DNA of 54,609 nt from Phenylobacterium sp. (GCF_024508875.1 NZ_JANINU010000035.1:1-54609); one strand, 5' to 3'; shown: positions 25,334 through 34,397, numbered from the stretch's first letter. Translations and numbers: made by a program. Notes: generated by a model not told the origin, from the sequence alone.

Positions 25334-27112
25334 TCAAGGCTGCGGCAACAAGAGTTCGCAGGCCACGCCCTCCGCTCGCCAATCAACGCACACTTGGCCC
25401 GCTGCGGGCCCGTCCAGCGCCCGTTCAATGACGCTGGTCCCGAAGCCTCGGCGCGTCGGCGCCGACACAGGCGGCCCTCCCGTCTCCGTCCAGCGGATTC
25501 GGGCGCCTGCCGGCTCCACGGTCCAAACCACGGTCACCTCTCCGCGCTCGCAGGACAGCGCGCCGTACTTGGCGGCGTTGGTGGCGAGTTCATGCAACAC
25601 CATCGCGACGGCCTGGGCGTTGGCCGGGCTCAGCAGAAGCTCAGGGCCCTCGATCCGCACGCGCGGCGTGGACTCGCCGAGGCTGAAGGGCGCAAGTTCT
25701 TCGCTCGCCAGGCGCCGCAGGTCCGCGCCGGCCCAACGCGACTCCGCGAGCAACTGATGCGTCCGCGCGAGCGCGTGCACGCGTCCCCGCAGAACGTCCC
25801 GCAGCTCCTGTTCATCCGCGCCACGGCTGAGGGCGATGATGCTCTCCACCACCGTCATCAGGTTGTTGGCGCGGTGGTCGACCTCACGAGCGAGGAACCG
25901 CACCCGTTCTTCGCTCAGCTTCTTGTCGGTGACGTCCATCGCAATCCCGACGACGCCGGCGGCCTCGCCAGCTTCATCCACGAGGGCTTCGGCCCGTGTG
26001 TTGAACCAGCGGACTTCCCCGTCGGCGCGACGATACCGGTACTCGACCTCGAAATGGCGCTCGCCGCGATCCCTCGCCGCCGCTGCGGCCTCGGCGATGC
26101 GGTCGAGTTCGCCGGGTAGATAGTTGGGCGTCAGGTCCTCCATCGTGGGGCGCGCATCAGGCGCCAGGCCGATCAGCCGGTTCAGATCGGGACTGGGTTC
26201 GATCACGCCGTCCGGGGTGATGCGCCATGCCGCCATCCGGCCCGCGCGCAGCGCGATCTGCAGCTGGTGCTCGGACTCACGGATCTCGTCGTTGGCAAGC
26301 TTGCGAGCCGTCACGTCGATCAGGGTCCCGACATAGCGGGTCGCCTCCGGCCGTCCTTCCAGCCCTGTCTCGAACACGGCCTCGCCGACGGCCGCGACCC
26401 AGCGCACTTCCTTGTCCGGCCGAACGATACGGTATTCATAGGGCGAGCGGTCGCGGACGGCGGGATCGAGCGCCCGCGCGGCCTGCGCGGACGTCCGTGG
26501 GAAATCCTCCGGATGGGTGGCGGCCACGACCATGTCATAGGTCACGACGCCTTCAGGGTCGAAGCCGCAGATCGCCCGGGCCTGCGGCGAATAGATCATC
26601 TTGTTGCTGTCTAGCCGCCACTCCCACACACCTACGCCGGCCACCTCCGTCGCGAGCCGCAGCCGAGCCTCGTTCTCCCGGAGTTCCGCCTCGGTCTGGC
26701 GGACGCGCATCTCGGCCTGGGTCTGGCGGCTGATGTCCGTGTTCGTCCCAAACCAGCGCCAGACGCGGCCCGCCCCGTCGCGAATGGGCACCACACGCGT
26801 GAGGAACGGCCGGAACGCCCCGTCTCGCCCCTTCAGCGGGAAGACCATCTCGTCCGGTTCCTCGGCCGCGCGCGCGGCCGCCCACCGGCGGCGGACCTCC
26901 GGCAAGGCCGTGGGATCGTGGATGACGGCAAGTCCCTCCCGGTCCAGGTCTTCTGGATCCTTCCCGACGTAGGCCAGCCAGGCGTCGTTCACCCAGATGA
27001 TCCGGCCGGTGGCGTCCGAGATCCAGCAGGGCGTCGGGAGGTGCTGCGCCACCTGTCGGAACGGCAGGTCGCCGTCCGGCCGCTCCCCAGGATCCATCCG
27101 TTCGCTCCCCAC
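25334..27112 (-). CDS. PAS-PAS-PAS HWE-family sensor histidine kinase
   Basis: A 592-aa cytoplasmic kinase. Three PAS/PAC units lie at about 20-130 (CWISDATGRIIWVNDAWLAYVG), 150-270 (GVWEWRLDSNKMIYSPQARAICGF) and 285-395 (AAWRITPDGVIEPSPDLNRLIG), each closing with a 'D(V/I)(T/S)' PAC end. The kinase core has His413 in REVDHRANNLMTVVESI, the N box HELATNAAKYGALS, the diagnostic W-x-E (WTETGG) and GFGTSVIERAL. It lacks a receiver and a membrane anchor. HWE kinases often act on atypical stress-response partners; none is nearby. Confidence 0.95.
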   Translation of the reverse strand: MGSERMDPGERPDGDLPFRQVAQHLPTPCWISDATGRIIWVNDAWLAYVGKDPEDLDREGLAVIHDPTALPEVRRRWAAARAAEEPDEMVFPLKGRDGAFRPFLTRVVPIRDGAGRVWRWFGTNTDISRQTQAEMRVRQTEAELRENEARLRLATEVAGVGVWEWRLDSNKMIYSPQARAICGFDPEGVVTYDMVVAATHPEDFPRTSAQAARALDPAVRDRSPYEYRIVRPDKEVRWVAAVGEAVFETGLEGRPEATRYVGTLIDVTARKLANDEIRESEHQLQIALRAGRMAAWRITPDGVIEPSPDLNRLIGLAPDARPTMEDLTPNYLPGELDRIAEAAAAARDRGERHFEVEYRYRRADGEVRWFNTRAEALVDEAGEAAGVVGIAMDVTDKKLSEERVRFLAREVDHRANNLMTVVESIIALSRGADEQELRDVLRGRVHALARTHQLLAESRWAGADLRRLASEELAPFSLGESTPRVRIEGPELLLSPANAQAVAMVLHELATNAAKYGALSCERGEVTVVWTVEPAGARIRWTETGGPPVSAPTRRGFGTSVIERALDGPAAGQVCVDWRAEGVACELLLPQP

Positions 27113-27237
27113 GCGATCTCTGTCGCTCCATCGTCAACGTGCACAGTCAAGGTCCGTTGCAACGCTCGACGCGGCTAAGCGAGGAGGCGCGCTCCGCGGC
27201 CAACTCGGTCAGTGGGTAACGACAGCCCAGCGCCAGG

Positions 27238-27273
27238 AGCGGACTTTGGGATCAGATCCGAGAGCGGACATTC
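27238..27273 (+). repeat. Dispersed intergenic repeat, copy 5
   Basis: AGCGGACTTTGGGATC, then AGATCCGAGAGCGGACATTC. This is the best example: two direct AGCGGACNTT arms flank the palindrome GGATC-A-GATCC. Confidence 0.65.
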
Positions 27274-27544
27274 ACCCCACCACGCTCGCCGCGGGCCCGC
27301 GCCCTGCTGGAACGCGCGCGAGCTTAGCGGCCAGCCACGTCAAAACTCGTCCCAGCCCTCGTCGGCCTGCCGGAGAGCAGGCGCGGCGGCCGCGACAGCG
27401 CGCCGGGCGCGTCGGCGATCATCACATTCGTGCGAAGACAGCTGAGCGCCGCCAGCTTGGCGACGGACTGTGAGCGGTTCGGCAGCTGGAGCAATGGTGT
27501 GTTCCCGCGCAGTCGTCTGCCGTTGTCAGCTCGGCGCCGAGAGG

Positions 27545-27577
27545 AGACATCCGGATCAATACGGGAAGCGGACCTAC
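27545..27577 (+). repeat. Dispersed intergenic repeat, copy 6
   Basis: GACATCCGGATCAATACGGG then AAGCGGACCTACC; the right arm is intact and the centre degenerate. Confidence 0.5.
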
Positions 27578-27784
27578 CTCTCGACGTGCCGAATGAAAGG
27601 GCGCAGCTTGCTGTCGACCCTTGTCCCGATCCGCCAGAGTTCTGCTGGCTCGGTGGGCCTTCTCCCGAGGCGACGTGATTGTCGGCGAGATCAAGCGCGC
27701 GCTCGACGGGCACGACCGGCGACAGATGCATTGCGCCGGCGGCCCGCCACCGACTAAAGTTTCGCCTCGCCGGAGGGGGTGGCA

Positions 27785-28162
27785 ATGCAAACTAGAGTGA
27801 TCCTGTGTGCCGTGAGCACGTTCGCGGTCGCGACTGCAGCTTCAGCAGACACCTACACCTGCAAGCCCAGCGAAGCCTACAGGCTCTCTGACAGTATGAA
27901 TAAGATTCCGGTCGAGCCCGCGATGGGCATCAGCTTCGACACCTTCAAACTCACGGGAACCGTTGGCGGGAAGCCGCGCAAGTTCGAGTTCACTGGGGAT
28001 AAGAGAAATACTGGCCTGGGCTTTCAGCTTCGCGCTGGCGAAGTAGCGGTAGCCTACACAGATCGACTGCAGACTGGGGAGACGCAATACGCTTACACCG
28101 CGACTTGGACGACCCCGCATATCCTGCTGATCACTAAAGGGAAGTGTCTGAAGGCTGGTTAA
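27785..28162 (+). CDS. Exported hypothetical protein
   Basis: A 125-aa protein from ATG 27785 (GGAGGG 7 nt upstream). Sec signal peptide about 1-21 (VILCAVSTFAVATAASA, cleavage at ASA-D). The mature part begins DTYTCKPSEAYRLSD and ends KGKCLKAG; its two cysteines could form a disulfide. Alternating strands (FKLTGTVGGKPRKFEFTG) suggest a small beta fold in the periplasm. No family recognised. It lies 18 nt before the lipoprotein gene, probably one transcript. Confidence 0.65.
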   Translation: MQTRVILCAVSTFAVATAASADTYTCKPSEAYRLSDSMNKIPVEPAMGISFDTFKLTGTVGGKPRKFEFTGDKRNTGLGFQLRAGEVAVAYTDRLQTGETQYAYTATWTTPHILLITKGKCLKAG

Positions 28163-28180
28163 GTCAGTGGGGGACTGGCT

Positions 28181-28654
28181 ATGACGAGTAAGTTCGTCCG
28201 ATGCGTCGTCGCGGCTGTCACCTCGGCCACGCTGAGCGCGTGCGACCGACCCGTGACTAAGGCAGAAAGCGCTGACCGTCCGAAAGCGAGCTATGCCAGC
28301 GCTGTGCGCTGCCTCTGGCTCGCCGATGAGGTTACCTACCAAGCGAGCCAGCCGCTCATAGACCAAGCCAAACGGGTAAAGATCAGTGCTGCGGCAGTCG
28401 CCTATCAAATGGCTGACGGCGCAGGCAGAGCGCCAAGCTCTATCGCTGAAGATCTCACGGCGATGACGGCAGCGGAATCCGCGAGGCGCCCGCCCTCGCC
28501 AATTGAGTGCGACGCATACACGTTCGGAGGTCCGCCAGCGGAGCCAACACAGGCGTGCCAGGAAGCGAGCGCGAAGAGGCAGCCGGAGTGGGACGCAATC
28601 TTTGCTGCGGAGAAGGCGGAGTTTGCCGCCAACTGCTCCGGCTTCCTAAAATAG
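28181..28654 (+). CDS. Putative lipoprotein
   Basis: A 157-aa protein. The signal peptide ends in a lipobox-like LSAC (Cys21), predicting lipid attachment. The mature region is helical and Cys-containing (AVRCLWLADEV, IECDAYTFGG, TQACQEAS, AANCSGFLK), with four further Cys that may pair. No named domain recognised. It follows the exported protein by 18 nt in the same direction. Codon use is less GC-rich than the lasso or mobilisation blocks. Confidence 0.6.
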   Translation: MTSKFVRCVVAAVTSATLSACDRPVTKAESADRPKASYASAVRCLWLADEVTYQASQPLIDQAKRVKISAAAVAYQMADGAGRAPSSIAEDLTAMTAAESARRPPSPIECDAYTFGGPPAEPTQACQEASAKRQPEWDAIFAAEKAEFAANCSGFLK

Positions 28655-28720
28655 CGCTTGTTCAACGCGACAATACTGACAAGCACTTCGCCCTCGCGCC
28701 AGCAGCGGAAGTTGTGGCCA

Positions 28721-28740
28721 GGTCCAGAAGTGGACATTCC
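28721..28740 (+). repeat. Dispersed intergenic repeat, copy 7 (partial)
   Basis: GGTCCAGAAGTGGACATTCC retains the right arm only. Confidence 0.4.
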
Positions 28741-28844
28741 CTCCCCCGCGCAATCTGTCGCACCCTGTTCTTCGAACTTCGCTATTGAAGCTGAGCCTTG
28801 AGCTCACCAGCTCCGCCGTGCCCGCAACAGCAACTGAAAGCACG

Positions 28845-29129
28845 ATGAGCCGCACGATCCCTGAAATCCGTTCTCGCCTCCATGAACTCGCGATCGAGCA
28901 CGGACTTCCGGAACTGGCGCAACTCGCCGAAGAAACCAAGCGTCAGTATCATGGGCGCCGCGCGTCGCCTCGGGCTCGTCCAGTCGACATGGCGATCGCG
29001 GCTCGCGTCCAACGGTTCGCCCGCCTGCACCCAAACATGCCGCAGCGGGAGATCGGCCGCCGCTTCGGCATCGACGGCGGGCGCGTGTCGGAAATTCTGT
29101 TTGGCAAGCGGGGTGAGCCGGAGACCTAG
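28845..29129 (+). CDS. Small HTH-like DNA-binding protein
   Basis: A 94-aa protein from ATG 28845; an in-frame ATG at 28785 would extend it. The N-terminal part is helical (IRSRLHELAIEHGLPELAQLAEETKRQY). The C-terminal part (about 48-88: DMAIAARVQRFARLHPNMPQREIGRRFGIDGGRVSEILFGKR) is a helix-turn-helix of the 'Q.EIG..F......RVSE.L.GKR' kind, as in small phage- or plasmid-type regulators. The partner and operator are unknown. Confidence 0.65.
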   Translation: MSRTIPEIRSRLHELAIEHGLPELAQLAEETKRQYHGRRASPRARPVDMAIAARVQRFARLHPNMPQREIGRRFGIDGGRVSEILFGKRGEPET

Positions 29130-29145
29130 GGCCGCTGGGCGCCAG

Positions 29146-29182
29146 TTGCGAACATTGGGCCACCCGCCGAAAGCCGACGTCG
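29146..29182 (+). repeat. Dispersed intergenic repeat, copy 8
   Basis: TTGCGAACATTGGGCCACC then GCCGAAAGCCGACGTCG; both arms are recognisable. Confidence 0.5.
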
Positions 29183-29385
29183 AGCACCTTGCCGGGCTGT
29201 TCCGCTACCGAACCCAGGTCAGACATTGGGTGGGCCGCTCTAGCGCGATAGGCTTGGAGGACCGGCCCCTGCCATTTGGCGAACGCAGAGGCTTCGCGTG
29301 AAACGGCCGCAGCGAAGCGAGGCTCGCGGGAGGCGCGTGCAGCACGCCAGGTGGAGCACGTCGGCCCGCGACCTGGGGTTGCGCA

Positions 29386-32385
29386 ATGCCCCCTAGAAAC
29401 CTTTTCGTAGAGGTGCTGAAATTCTCTCGCTTCAATGGGGGGAGGCGTCGAATGCCCGAGTTCTTCCGGGACCATAGTGGTGCGCTCGCGCTGCAAGCAC
29501 TTACAGCGCCCAACACTGGCTTTAGGCCAGGACAGCTTGGCGCCCTCCATGCTGTTGTTTCGCACTTCTCGGTCTACGACGAGCCCGCTGTCGTTTCCCT
29601 TCCAACTGGCTACGGCAAGACGGCTGTTATCATGGCGTTGCCCTTCATCCTGGGCGCACGTCGCCTACTCGTTGTGGAGCCCACGGACGTTCTGCGCAGG
29701 CAGACTGCAGCCCACTTTGGTGCCCTTTCGACCCTTAAGAAGCTGCACGTCTTGAAGGAGGGACTAGATGCCCCGGCCGTGCAGGGCCAGAAGGGGCGAC
29801 CTGCCACCGACGAAGAATGGCGTGCACTGGAGGCATTTGATGTGGTTGTCTCCACGCCTGCCAGCACCTCCCCCGTCAACGAACCGAAAAGCGGCCCAGA
29901 CTTGTTCGACCTCATCGTTTTCGATGAGGCGCATCATGCCCCCGCTGACACTTGGAAAGCCTATATCGAGCATTACCCCCATGCTCGGTTCGTGTTCCTG
30001 ACAGCCACGCCGTTTCGCCGCGACAAAAAGGCGATCCCGGGTCGTCTCGCCTACACCTACCCAGTTTCAAGAGCCTCCCGCGAGCAAGCTTTCGGGAAAG
30101 TGAGCTTTCGTCCAGCAGTTGTCCGAAATGACCAGGATGAGGACGAAATTGACCGCGCGATCGCTGCCGCAGCAATTGCGCAACTCCGAGCAGACCGTGA
30201 GGCGGGGCTGGATCATCGTCTCTTCGCACGGGCGTCTTCGATCACAGCCGCAAGGGCCCTCGTTGATGTCTACACGGCGCTTGGGGCCCAGGTGGCCGCG
30301 ATCGACAGCAGTGTTTCGAAGCGCCGACAGGATCAGGTCGAAGAGGCTTTGCTCGGTGGTCAGCTCGACGGTGTCGTCTGTGTTGATATGTTCGGCGAGG
30401 GCTACGATTTCCCGAAACTAAAGGTTGCCGCACTTCACGCGCCGCACCGTTCGTTGGTGCCGACGCTCCAGTTCATCGGGCGCTTTGCTAGAACGAACGG
30501 CGAAAACACCGGCGATGCCACCTTGATCGCTCCTGTTAGTCGCCTGCGTGACGCGACCTCGAGATTGTTTCAAGAAGGGGTCGATATTGCGCAGCTCATC
30601 GACGACGCCGCTCAACGGCAGATCGCTGACGGCGCTGTTGATCGCGCGATCCTCGATATTCTGAAGACTAAGGTTCAGGCGGAATCCGATTACGACGCTG
30701 TCTCGCCGCTATCACTCGAACTCTACGCCCACGCACGCATCTTCGAGTGCGATGCAGAGCCGGATTTCAATAAATTTGGCGCGATTGTTGGTCGGAAACT
30801 GAAGCTCGCGAAGCAGTGGATTTCCGATGACGGTCTGATCACGCTGCTTCTCACCGTCGATCACGAACCACCGAATTGGGCGACGTCCGATGTCCTCGTT
30901 AACGTCCGGCACGACGCCTTCCTGCTAGCTTACAATGCCGCGACCCGCCTGTGCTTCATCGGATCAACGCGACGCACGGATCGCCTCTATGTGGAGCTAA
31001 TCCAGACCGTCGCTCCGGATCACCACCGACCGATCAGCTATGAGGCCACCCAACGGGCGCGCGCCGGCCTCTCGGACATGCGTTTCTACGCTGTTGGTCT
31101 CCGCAATACGGCGATCAACTCGCAGGGCGAGTCCTATCGCATGCTGACCGGACCTCACGCTGAGCGTGCTGTCACGCCGGGAGATGGGCGGGCGTATATG
31201 CAAGGTCACTACTTCGGCAGCGGTGTCGAAGAAGGTTCTGACCGGCGCGTGACCATAGGCGCGAGCGGCAACTCGCGCATCTGGAGCAATCAGCGCCTTA
31301 CCGTCTCCGAATACCTCGACTGGATCACGAAGCTAAACGGTCGGATTAATGGCGACGACACGATTTCGGCCTCGCAGCTCGACTTGGTGCAGCATTCACG
31401 AACGCTGCGCCGTCTGCCCGCCCTCATCATAGGAGGAAGTTGGCATAAGACCGCGTACCGACAAGCGCCCCGGGTTCGGTTCCGGCGCGGTGGTGGCAAC
31501 TGGACCTATGTTCAGATTACCGACCTTGAGCTGGCCGGTTTCGCGGTGAATGGGCAAGAGCTTTCGTTCGACATCGTTTCTGAGCAACAGGCCCTGCCCT
31601 TCGCATTCTCAATCGCAGGCGGCCAGCTCTTCAGACTTCGCGATCCGATTTGGGAAGTCGAGGTGTCGAGCTCGCTGGACGACTGGATGGAACTAGCGGC
31701 GTGGCTGTCACTGCACGCGCCGATCTTCTACGCGGCGGATAAGTCAGCGTTCGAAGGGATGAACGCGTTTCCCGCCCCCGCGCTCGTTGCTACCAGGCTC
31801 GAGGATGGCGACGTCGTACCGTTCGACTGGACCGGCTGCGATATCGGTCGAGAGTTCGACTATGCCGACCCTGAGCGGAAGACTGTGCATCGCCATCTAG
31901 AAGATCAGCTTCAACTTGAAGATGGGATCGAAGTGCTCCTGTATGACCATCGCACGGGCGAAGCTGCGGACTTCATCGCACTAAAGCGAGAAGCAGACGA
32001 TCGCTATCGCGTATCGCTCTACCACTGCAAAGGCGCGGGCGGTGCACCCAGCGGGACGCGGGTAGACGACGTCTACGAAGTGACCTGCCAACTTTTGAAG
32101 TCCGTCGTCTACTGCGACGCCAACACGCTCTGCGCTCACATCGAGCATCGTATCAACCCCGGCCGCCATAACAGGCCGTCGCGCTTCATCGTCGGCGATA
32201 TGGATCAGGCGCGCGCCATCCTGTTGAACACGCCGGCCGACAAGCTGCTGTTCGATATTTACGGCGTTCAGCCTGGGATTTCCAAAGGTGCAGTCGATGG
32301 CCATCTCACCGACCTCATGGCGTTCAGCCTCGATTACGTGAAACGAGGCGGCGCAGCTGTCGGCAAGTGGTTGGTTAGCGAATAG
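29386..32385 (+). CDS. Large SF2 helicase with possible C-terminal nuclease (defence candidate)
   Basis: A 999-aa protein; ATG 29386, or ATG 29452 (MPEFFRDH). SF2 motifs: I PTGYGKT at 73-79, II DEAH at 180-183, III TAT at 206-208, motif V-like DMFGEGYDFPKLKVAALH and VI QFIGRFART. This is the layout of restriction- or defence-type DEAH helicases. Residues about 450-830 have no recognised domain. Near the C-terminus, EAADFIAL followed by YRVSLYHCKGAGG has the spacing of a PD-(D/E)XK nuclease (Asp862, Lys882), with His880 in place of the usual acidic residue. The gene stands alone, with no methylase or specificity subunit. Function inferred: a helicase-nuclease that may act in anti-phage or anti-plasmid defence. 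The helicase part is certain; the rest is not. Confidence 0.85.
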   Translation: MPPRNLFVEVLKFSRFNGGRRRMPEFFRDHSGALALQALTAPNTGFRPGQLGALHAVVSHFSVYDEPAVVSLPTGYGKTAVIMALPFILGARRLLVVEPTDVLRRQTAAHFGALSTLKKLHVLKEGLDAPAVQGQKGRPATDEEWRALEAFDVVVSTPASTSPVNEPKSGPDLFDLIVFDEAHHAPADTWKAYIEHYPHARFVFLTATPFRRDKKAIPGRLAYTYPVSRASREQAFGKVSFRPAVVRNDQDEDEIDRAIAAAAIAQLRADREAGLDHRLFARASSITAARALVDVYTALGAQVAAIDSSVSKRRQDQVEEALLGGQLDGVVCVDMFGEGYDFPKLKVAALHAPHRSLVPTLQFIGRFARTNGENTGDATLIAPVSRLRDATSRLFQEGVDIAQLIDDAAQRQIADGAVDRAILDILKTKVQAESDYDAVSPLSLELYAHARIFECDAEPDFNKFGAIVGRKLKLAKQWISDDGLITLLLTVDHEPPNWATSDVLVNVRHDAFLLAYNAATRLCFIGSTRRTDRLYVELIQTVAPDHHRPISYEATQRARAGLSDMRFYAVGLRNTAINSQGESYRMLTGPHAERAVTPGDGRAYMQGHYFGSGVEEGSDRRVTIGASGNSRIWSNQRLTVSEYLDWITKLNGRINGDDTISASQLDLVQHSRTLRRLPALIIGGSWHKTAYRQAPRVRFRRGGGNWTYVQITDLELAGFAVNGQELSFDIVSEQQALPFAFSIAGGQLFRLRDPIWEVEVSSSLDDWMELAAWLSLHAPIFYAADKSAFEGMNAFPAPALVATRLEDGDVVPFDWTGCDIGREFDYADPERKTVHRHLEDQLQLEDGIEVLLYDHRTGEAADFIALKREADDRYRVSLYHCKGAGGAPSGTRVDDVYEVTCQLLKSVVYCDANTLCAHIEHRINPGRHNRPSRFIVGDMDQARAILLNTPADKLLFDIYGVQPGISKGAVDGHLTDLMAFSLDYVKRGGAAVGKWLVSE

Positions 32386-32501
32386 GCGTGATGCCGGGAC
32401 CCAGATGCAATCAGCGGCGCTCTAACACCCAAAGATTAGTCGAAATTGTCTGCATGCCGTTCGCCGCTGAACGGACATCCCGAACGTCTGCCAAGAGTCA
32501 T

Positions 32502-32529
32502 CTGCGGCCCCGTCGAGACGGGGCCGCAG
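32502..32529. terminator. Strong stem-loop between convergent helicase and DUF736 genes
   Basis: CTGCGGCCCCGTC (32502-32514) pairs perfectly with GACGGGGCCGCAG (32517-32529). It lies 12 nt past the reverse-strand DUF736 stop and 117 nt past the helicase stop. It can serve both directions. Confidence 0.7.
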
Positions 32530-32540
32530 GTCGGGTAGGG

Positions 32541-32843
32541 CTAGGGCCGGCGGGACCAGCGGAGTTGGTGCGCGCCGTTGGCTTCGACGAGGAGGGCATT
32601 GAGCGGCGCGGGGAGGCTCGGCTCGTCGATGCGGACGGAGAGGCAGGGCGGCTTTCCCGGGCGCGTGACGGTCCAGGCGGCGCCGATGTCGGTGGGGCCG
32701 GCGAGGACGCGGTGGTCGGGCGCCTTGTCGCCAGTGCGCTCGATGGGCCGGATCGTGACCGCCTTCACGTTGAGGGTCAGCGTCCGGATGGCGCCGTGGA
32801 AGCTGCCGTCCTCGGCCTGGCTGAAAGTTCCGATCGTGGTCAT
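32541..32843 (-). CDS. DUF736 family protein (copy 1)
   Basis: A 100-aa protein. The whole length matches DUF736: MTTIGTFSQAEDGSFHGAIRTLTLNVKAV, then PDHRVLAGPTDIGAAWTV and LSVRIDEPSLPAPLNALLVE, ending HQLRWSRR. DUF736 proteins are small beta-rich proteins carried on alphaproteobacterial plasmids and integrative elements; the biochemical role is unknown. It is a paralogue of the divergent copy at 33428, about half identical by eye, with the same start MxTIGTF. Confidence 0.92.
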   Translation of the reverse strand: MTTIGTFSQAEDGSFHGAIRTLTLNVKAVTIRPIERTGDKAPDHRVLAGPTDIGAAWTVTRPGKPPCLSVRIDEPSLPAPLNALLVEANGAHQLRWSRRP

Positions 32844-32939
32844 GGGATGGCTCCTCTCGTGGGGCCGCGCCAGCCGCGGCTCCGATGGCGGTCTCGGGGC
32901 CGGGAGGTGAGGACGCCGGGCAGCCGCAGGCCCTGAGCG

Positions 32940-33089
32940 TCAGCGGTGGACGGCGGAGCCGTTGCCGGGCGGCCGGTCCCGGCCGAGCTTGAGCCGATGG
33001 AGGTGCGCGGGCGTGGCGCGCGGGAGGGGCGTCCCTGGCCGTTCGAGGGGTGGCTCCGCGAGGGCGGCGGGTCGGGCGGTCGTGCTCAT
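32940..33089 (-). CDS. Possible small basic ORF (49 aa)
   Basis: MSTTARPAALAEPPLERPGT and onward, ending GNGSAVHR. It is a Pro/Arg-rich frame with no strong ribosome site, in the 584-bp gap between the two DUF736 genes. Codon bias alone could keep it open. The rest of that gap shows nothing recognisable. Confidence 0.2.
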   Translation of the reverse strand: MSTTARPAALAEPPLERPGTPLPRATPAHLHRLKLGRDRPPGNGSAVHR

Positions 33090-33427
33090 GGCGCGGGCAC
33101 GGGCCCCTTGACGTCGTGGTGGGTCTGGATCGGGCGGGGCAGGGGCGTCGCCGGTGGGCGCGAGGTCGCTGGGGCGGTCCTGGGTGTGCGGCCGGCCTGC
33201 GCGGCCTCTCGGGGCTGGACAGGGTCAAGGTCCGATCCCGTCGCAACGGCGGCGCCGGCTTTCTTCCCCTGGGCTGCGCCCATTCCTCGCGAGGCAAGAA
33301 AGCCGGCGCGCTCGCCGTCCTCCGCTGCGCTGCGGGCCTGTCGGCTGCGGCGGGCCCTGATGACCTCGACTCCTAGTCGCCATCGAGGCCGCGGCAGGCG
33401 CGGTCCGACCAGAACAGGAGACTTCCC

Positions 33428-33739
33428 ATGGCGACCATCGGCACCTTCACCAAGGGCGGCGACGGCTCCTACAGCGGCTCGATCAAGACCCTCAGCCTCA
33501 ACGTCAAGCAGGCCCAGCTGCGGCCCGTCGACAAGGAGAGCGACAACGCCCCCGACTACCGGATCTTCGCCGGCGGCACCGAGTTCGGGGCGGCGTGGAA
33601 GAAGACCTCGCGCGAGAACCGCGACTACCTCTCGGTGAAGCTCGACGATCCCAGCTTCCCGGCGCCGATCTACGCGAACCTGGTGGACGCGGAGGAGGGC
33701 TACAGCCTGGTCTGGTCCCGCAGCCGGACCGTCAACTGA
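33428..33739 (+). CDS. DUF736 family protein (copy 2)
   Basis: A 103-aa protein with AGGAG before the ATG. The full DUF736 pattern is present: [34 protein letters not shown], then [22 protein letters not shown] and [20 protein letters not shown], ending LVWSRSR. It is closer to the family consensus than copy 1. It is followed by a strong terminator, so it is a single-gene unit. Confidence 0.95.
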   Translation: MATIGTFTKGGDGSYSGSIKTLSLNVKQAQLRPVDKESDNAPDYRIFAGGTEFGAAWKKTSRENRDYLSVKLDDPSFPAPIYANLVDAEEGYSLVWSRSRTVN

Positions 33740-33746
33740 GGCCCGC

Positions 33747-33777
33747 GGCGATGGCTCCCCAAGCCGGAGCCATCGCC
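33747..33777 (+). terminator. Terminator after DUF736 copy 2
   Basis: GGCGATGGCTCC (33747-33758) and GGAGCCATCGCC (33766-33777) form a perfect 12-bp stem with a 7-nt loop, 8 nt after the stop. No T-tract follows. Confidence 0.65.
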
Positions 33778-33834
33778 GGACTCCCCGGTTCGGCGAGCCG
33801 GGAACCGCCAGATAGGACTCGCCATTTCGTCGAT

Positions 33835-33849
33835 GTTCTGTTTTTGTTC
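33835..33849 (+). promoter_or_regulatory. SOS box (LexA site, GTTC-N7-GTTC)
   Basis: GTTCTGTTTTTGTTC matches the alphaproteobacterial LexA consensus GTTC-N7-GTTC exactly, including the T-rich spacer. It lies 84 bp before the first gene of the dnaE2 operon, in the gap after the DUF736 terminator. It predicts LexA repression and induction by DNA damage of the 33933-dnaE2 operon. Confidence 0.8.
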
Positions 33850-33932
33850 GGTCCTATGGAACCTTGGCAGTCCCGCCCAGCGGCCTCGCGGCCGCCCGAC
33901 GACGCACGCCTGGATCGCGCAGGTCCGCGCTG

Positions 33933-34397
33933 ATGGTGCACCGGACCTACGCCGGCCTGGGCTCGCCCGACGCGGCCGCGCGCGACTTCGAGGCGTTGCG
34001 CCCCTATGTGCGCGCGCTCTGGGGCCTGCAGGCGGCGGTCGGCTATTTCACGCGCGACGGCAGCGCGCTCGACATCGCGCTGGACAGCCTGCAGACCGCC
34101 GCCTTCCACTTCACGCGGCGGCCGCACTTCTACGGCCCGAAGGCGCCGCTCGAAGACGCCTGCGACCTGCGCGACCGCGCGGTGGTCGCCGGTGCCTTCG
34201 AGGCGCTGCGACCGTACGCGTTGGCGCTGCGCCATCTGCAGTCGCGGTGCCGGCCGTTCGGGCGCGATTGGCAGGCGCTGAACGTCGCCCTGCAGGGCCT
34301 GGACACCACCGCCTTCCACTTCACCGGCATGGCCCACTTCTACGGCAGCCGGGGCGACAGCGCCGGGCCGACGCCGCCGCCGGAGGCGCGGCCGTGA
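33933..34397 (+). CDS. Tandem-duplicated protein of unknown function, coupled to dnaE2
   Basis: A 154-aa protein. It consists of two copies of one unit of about 65 residues: copy 1 [20 protein letters not shown] then [17 protein letters not shown]; copy 2 [20 protein letters not shown] then [17 protein letters not shown]. Each copy has a helix, a hydrophobic helix and the motif TAFHFT-x5-HFYG, whose two His and aromatic residues could form a metal or ligand site. No signal peptide. The stop overlaps the dnaE2 start by GTGA, and both lie behind an SOS box. It occupies the place where imuA/imuB usually stand but resembles neither. Function unknown; a DnaE2 accessory role is an inference. Confidence 0.75.
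   Translation: MVHRTYAGLGSPDAAARDFEALRPYVRALWGLQAAVGYFTRDGSALDIALDSLQTAAFHFTRRPHFYGPKAPLEDACDLRDRAVVAGAFEALRPYALALRHLQSRCRPFGRDWQALNVALQGLDTTAFHFTGMAHFYGSRGDSAGPTPPPEARP

Larger units (their letters stand above)
27113..27784. other. Gene-free 670 bp with two dispersed repeats
   Basis: No convincing coding frame. It contains copies 5 and 6 of the dispersed element. The ribosome site GGAGGG for the next gene is at 27772-27777. Confidence 0.45.
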
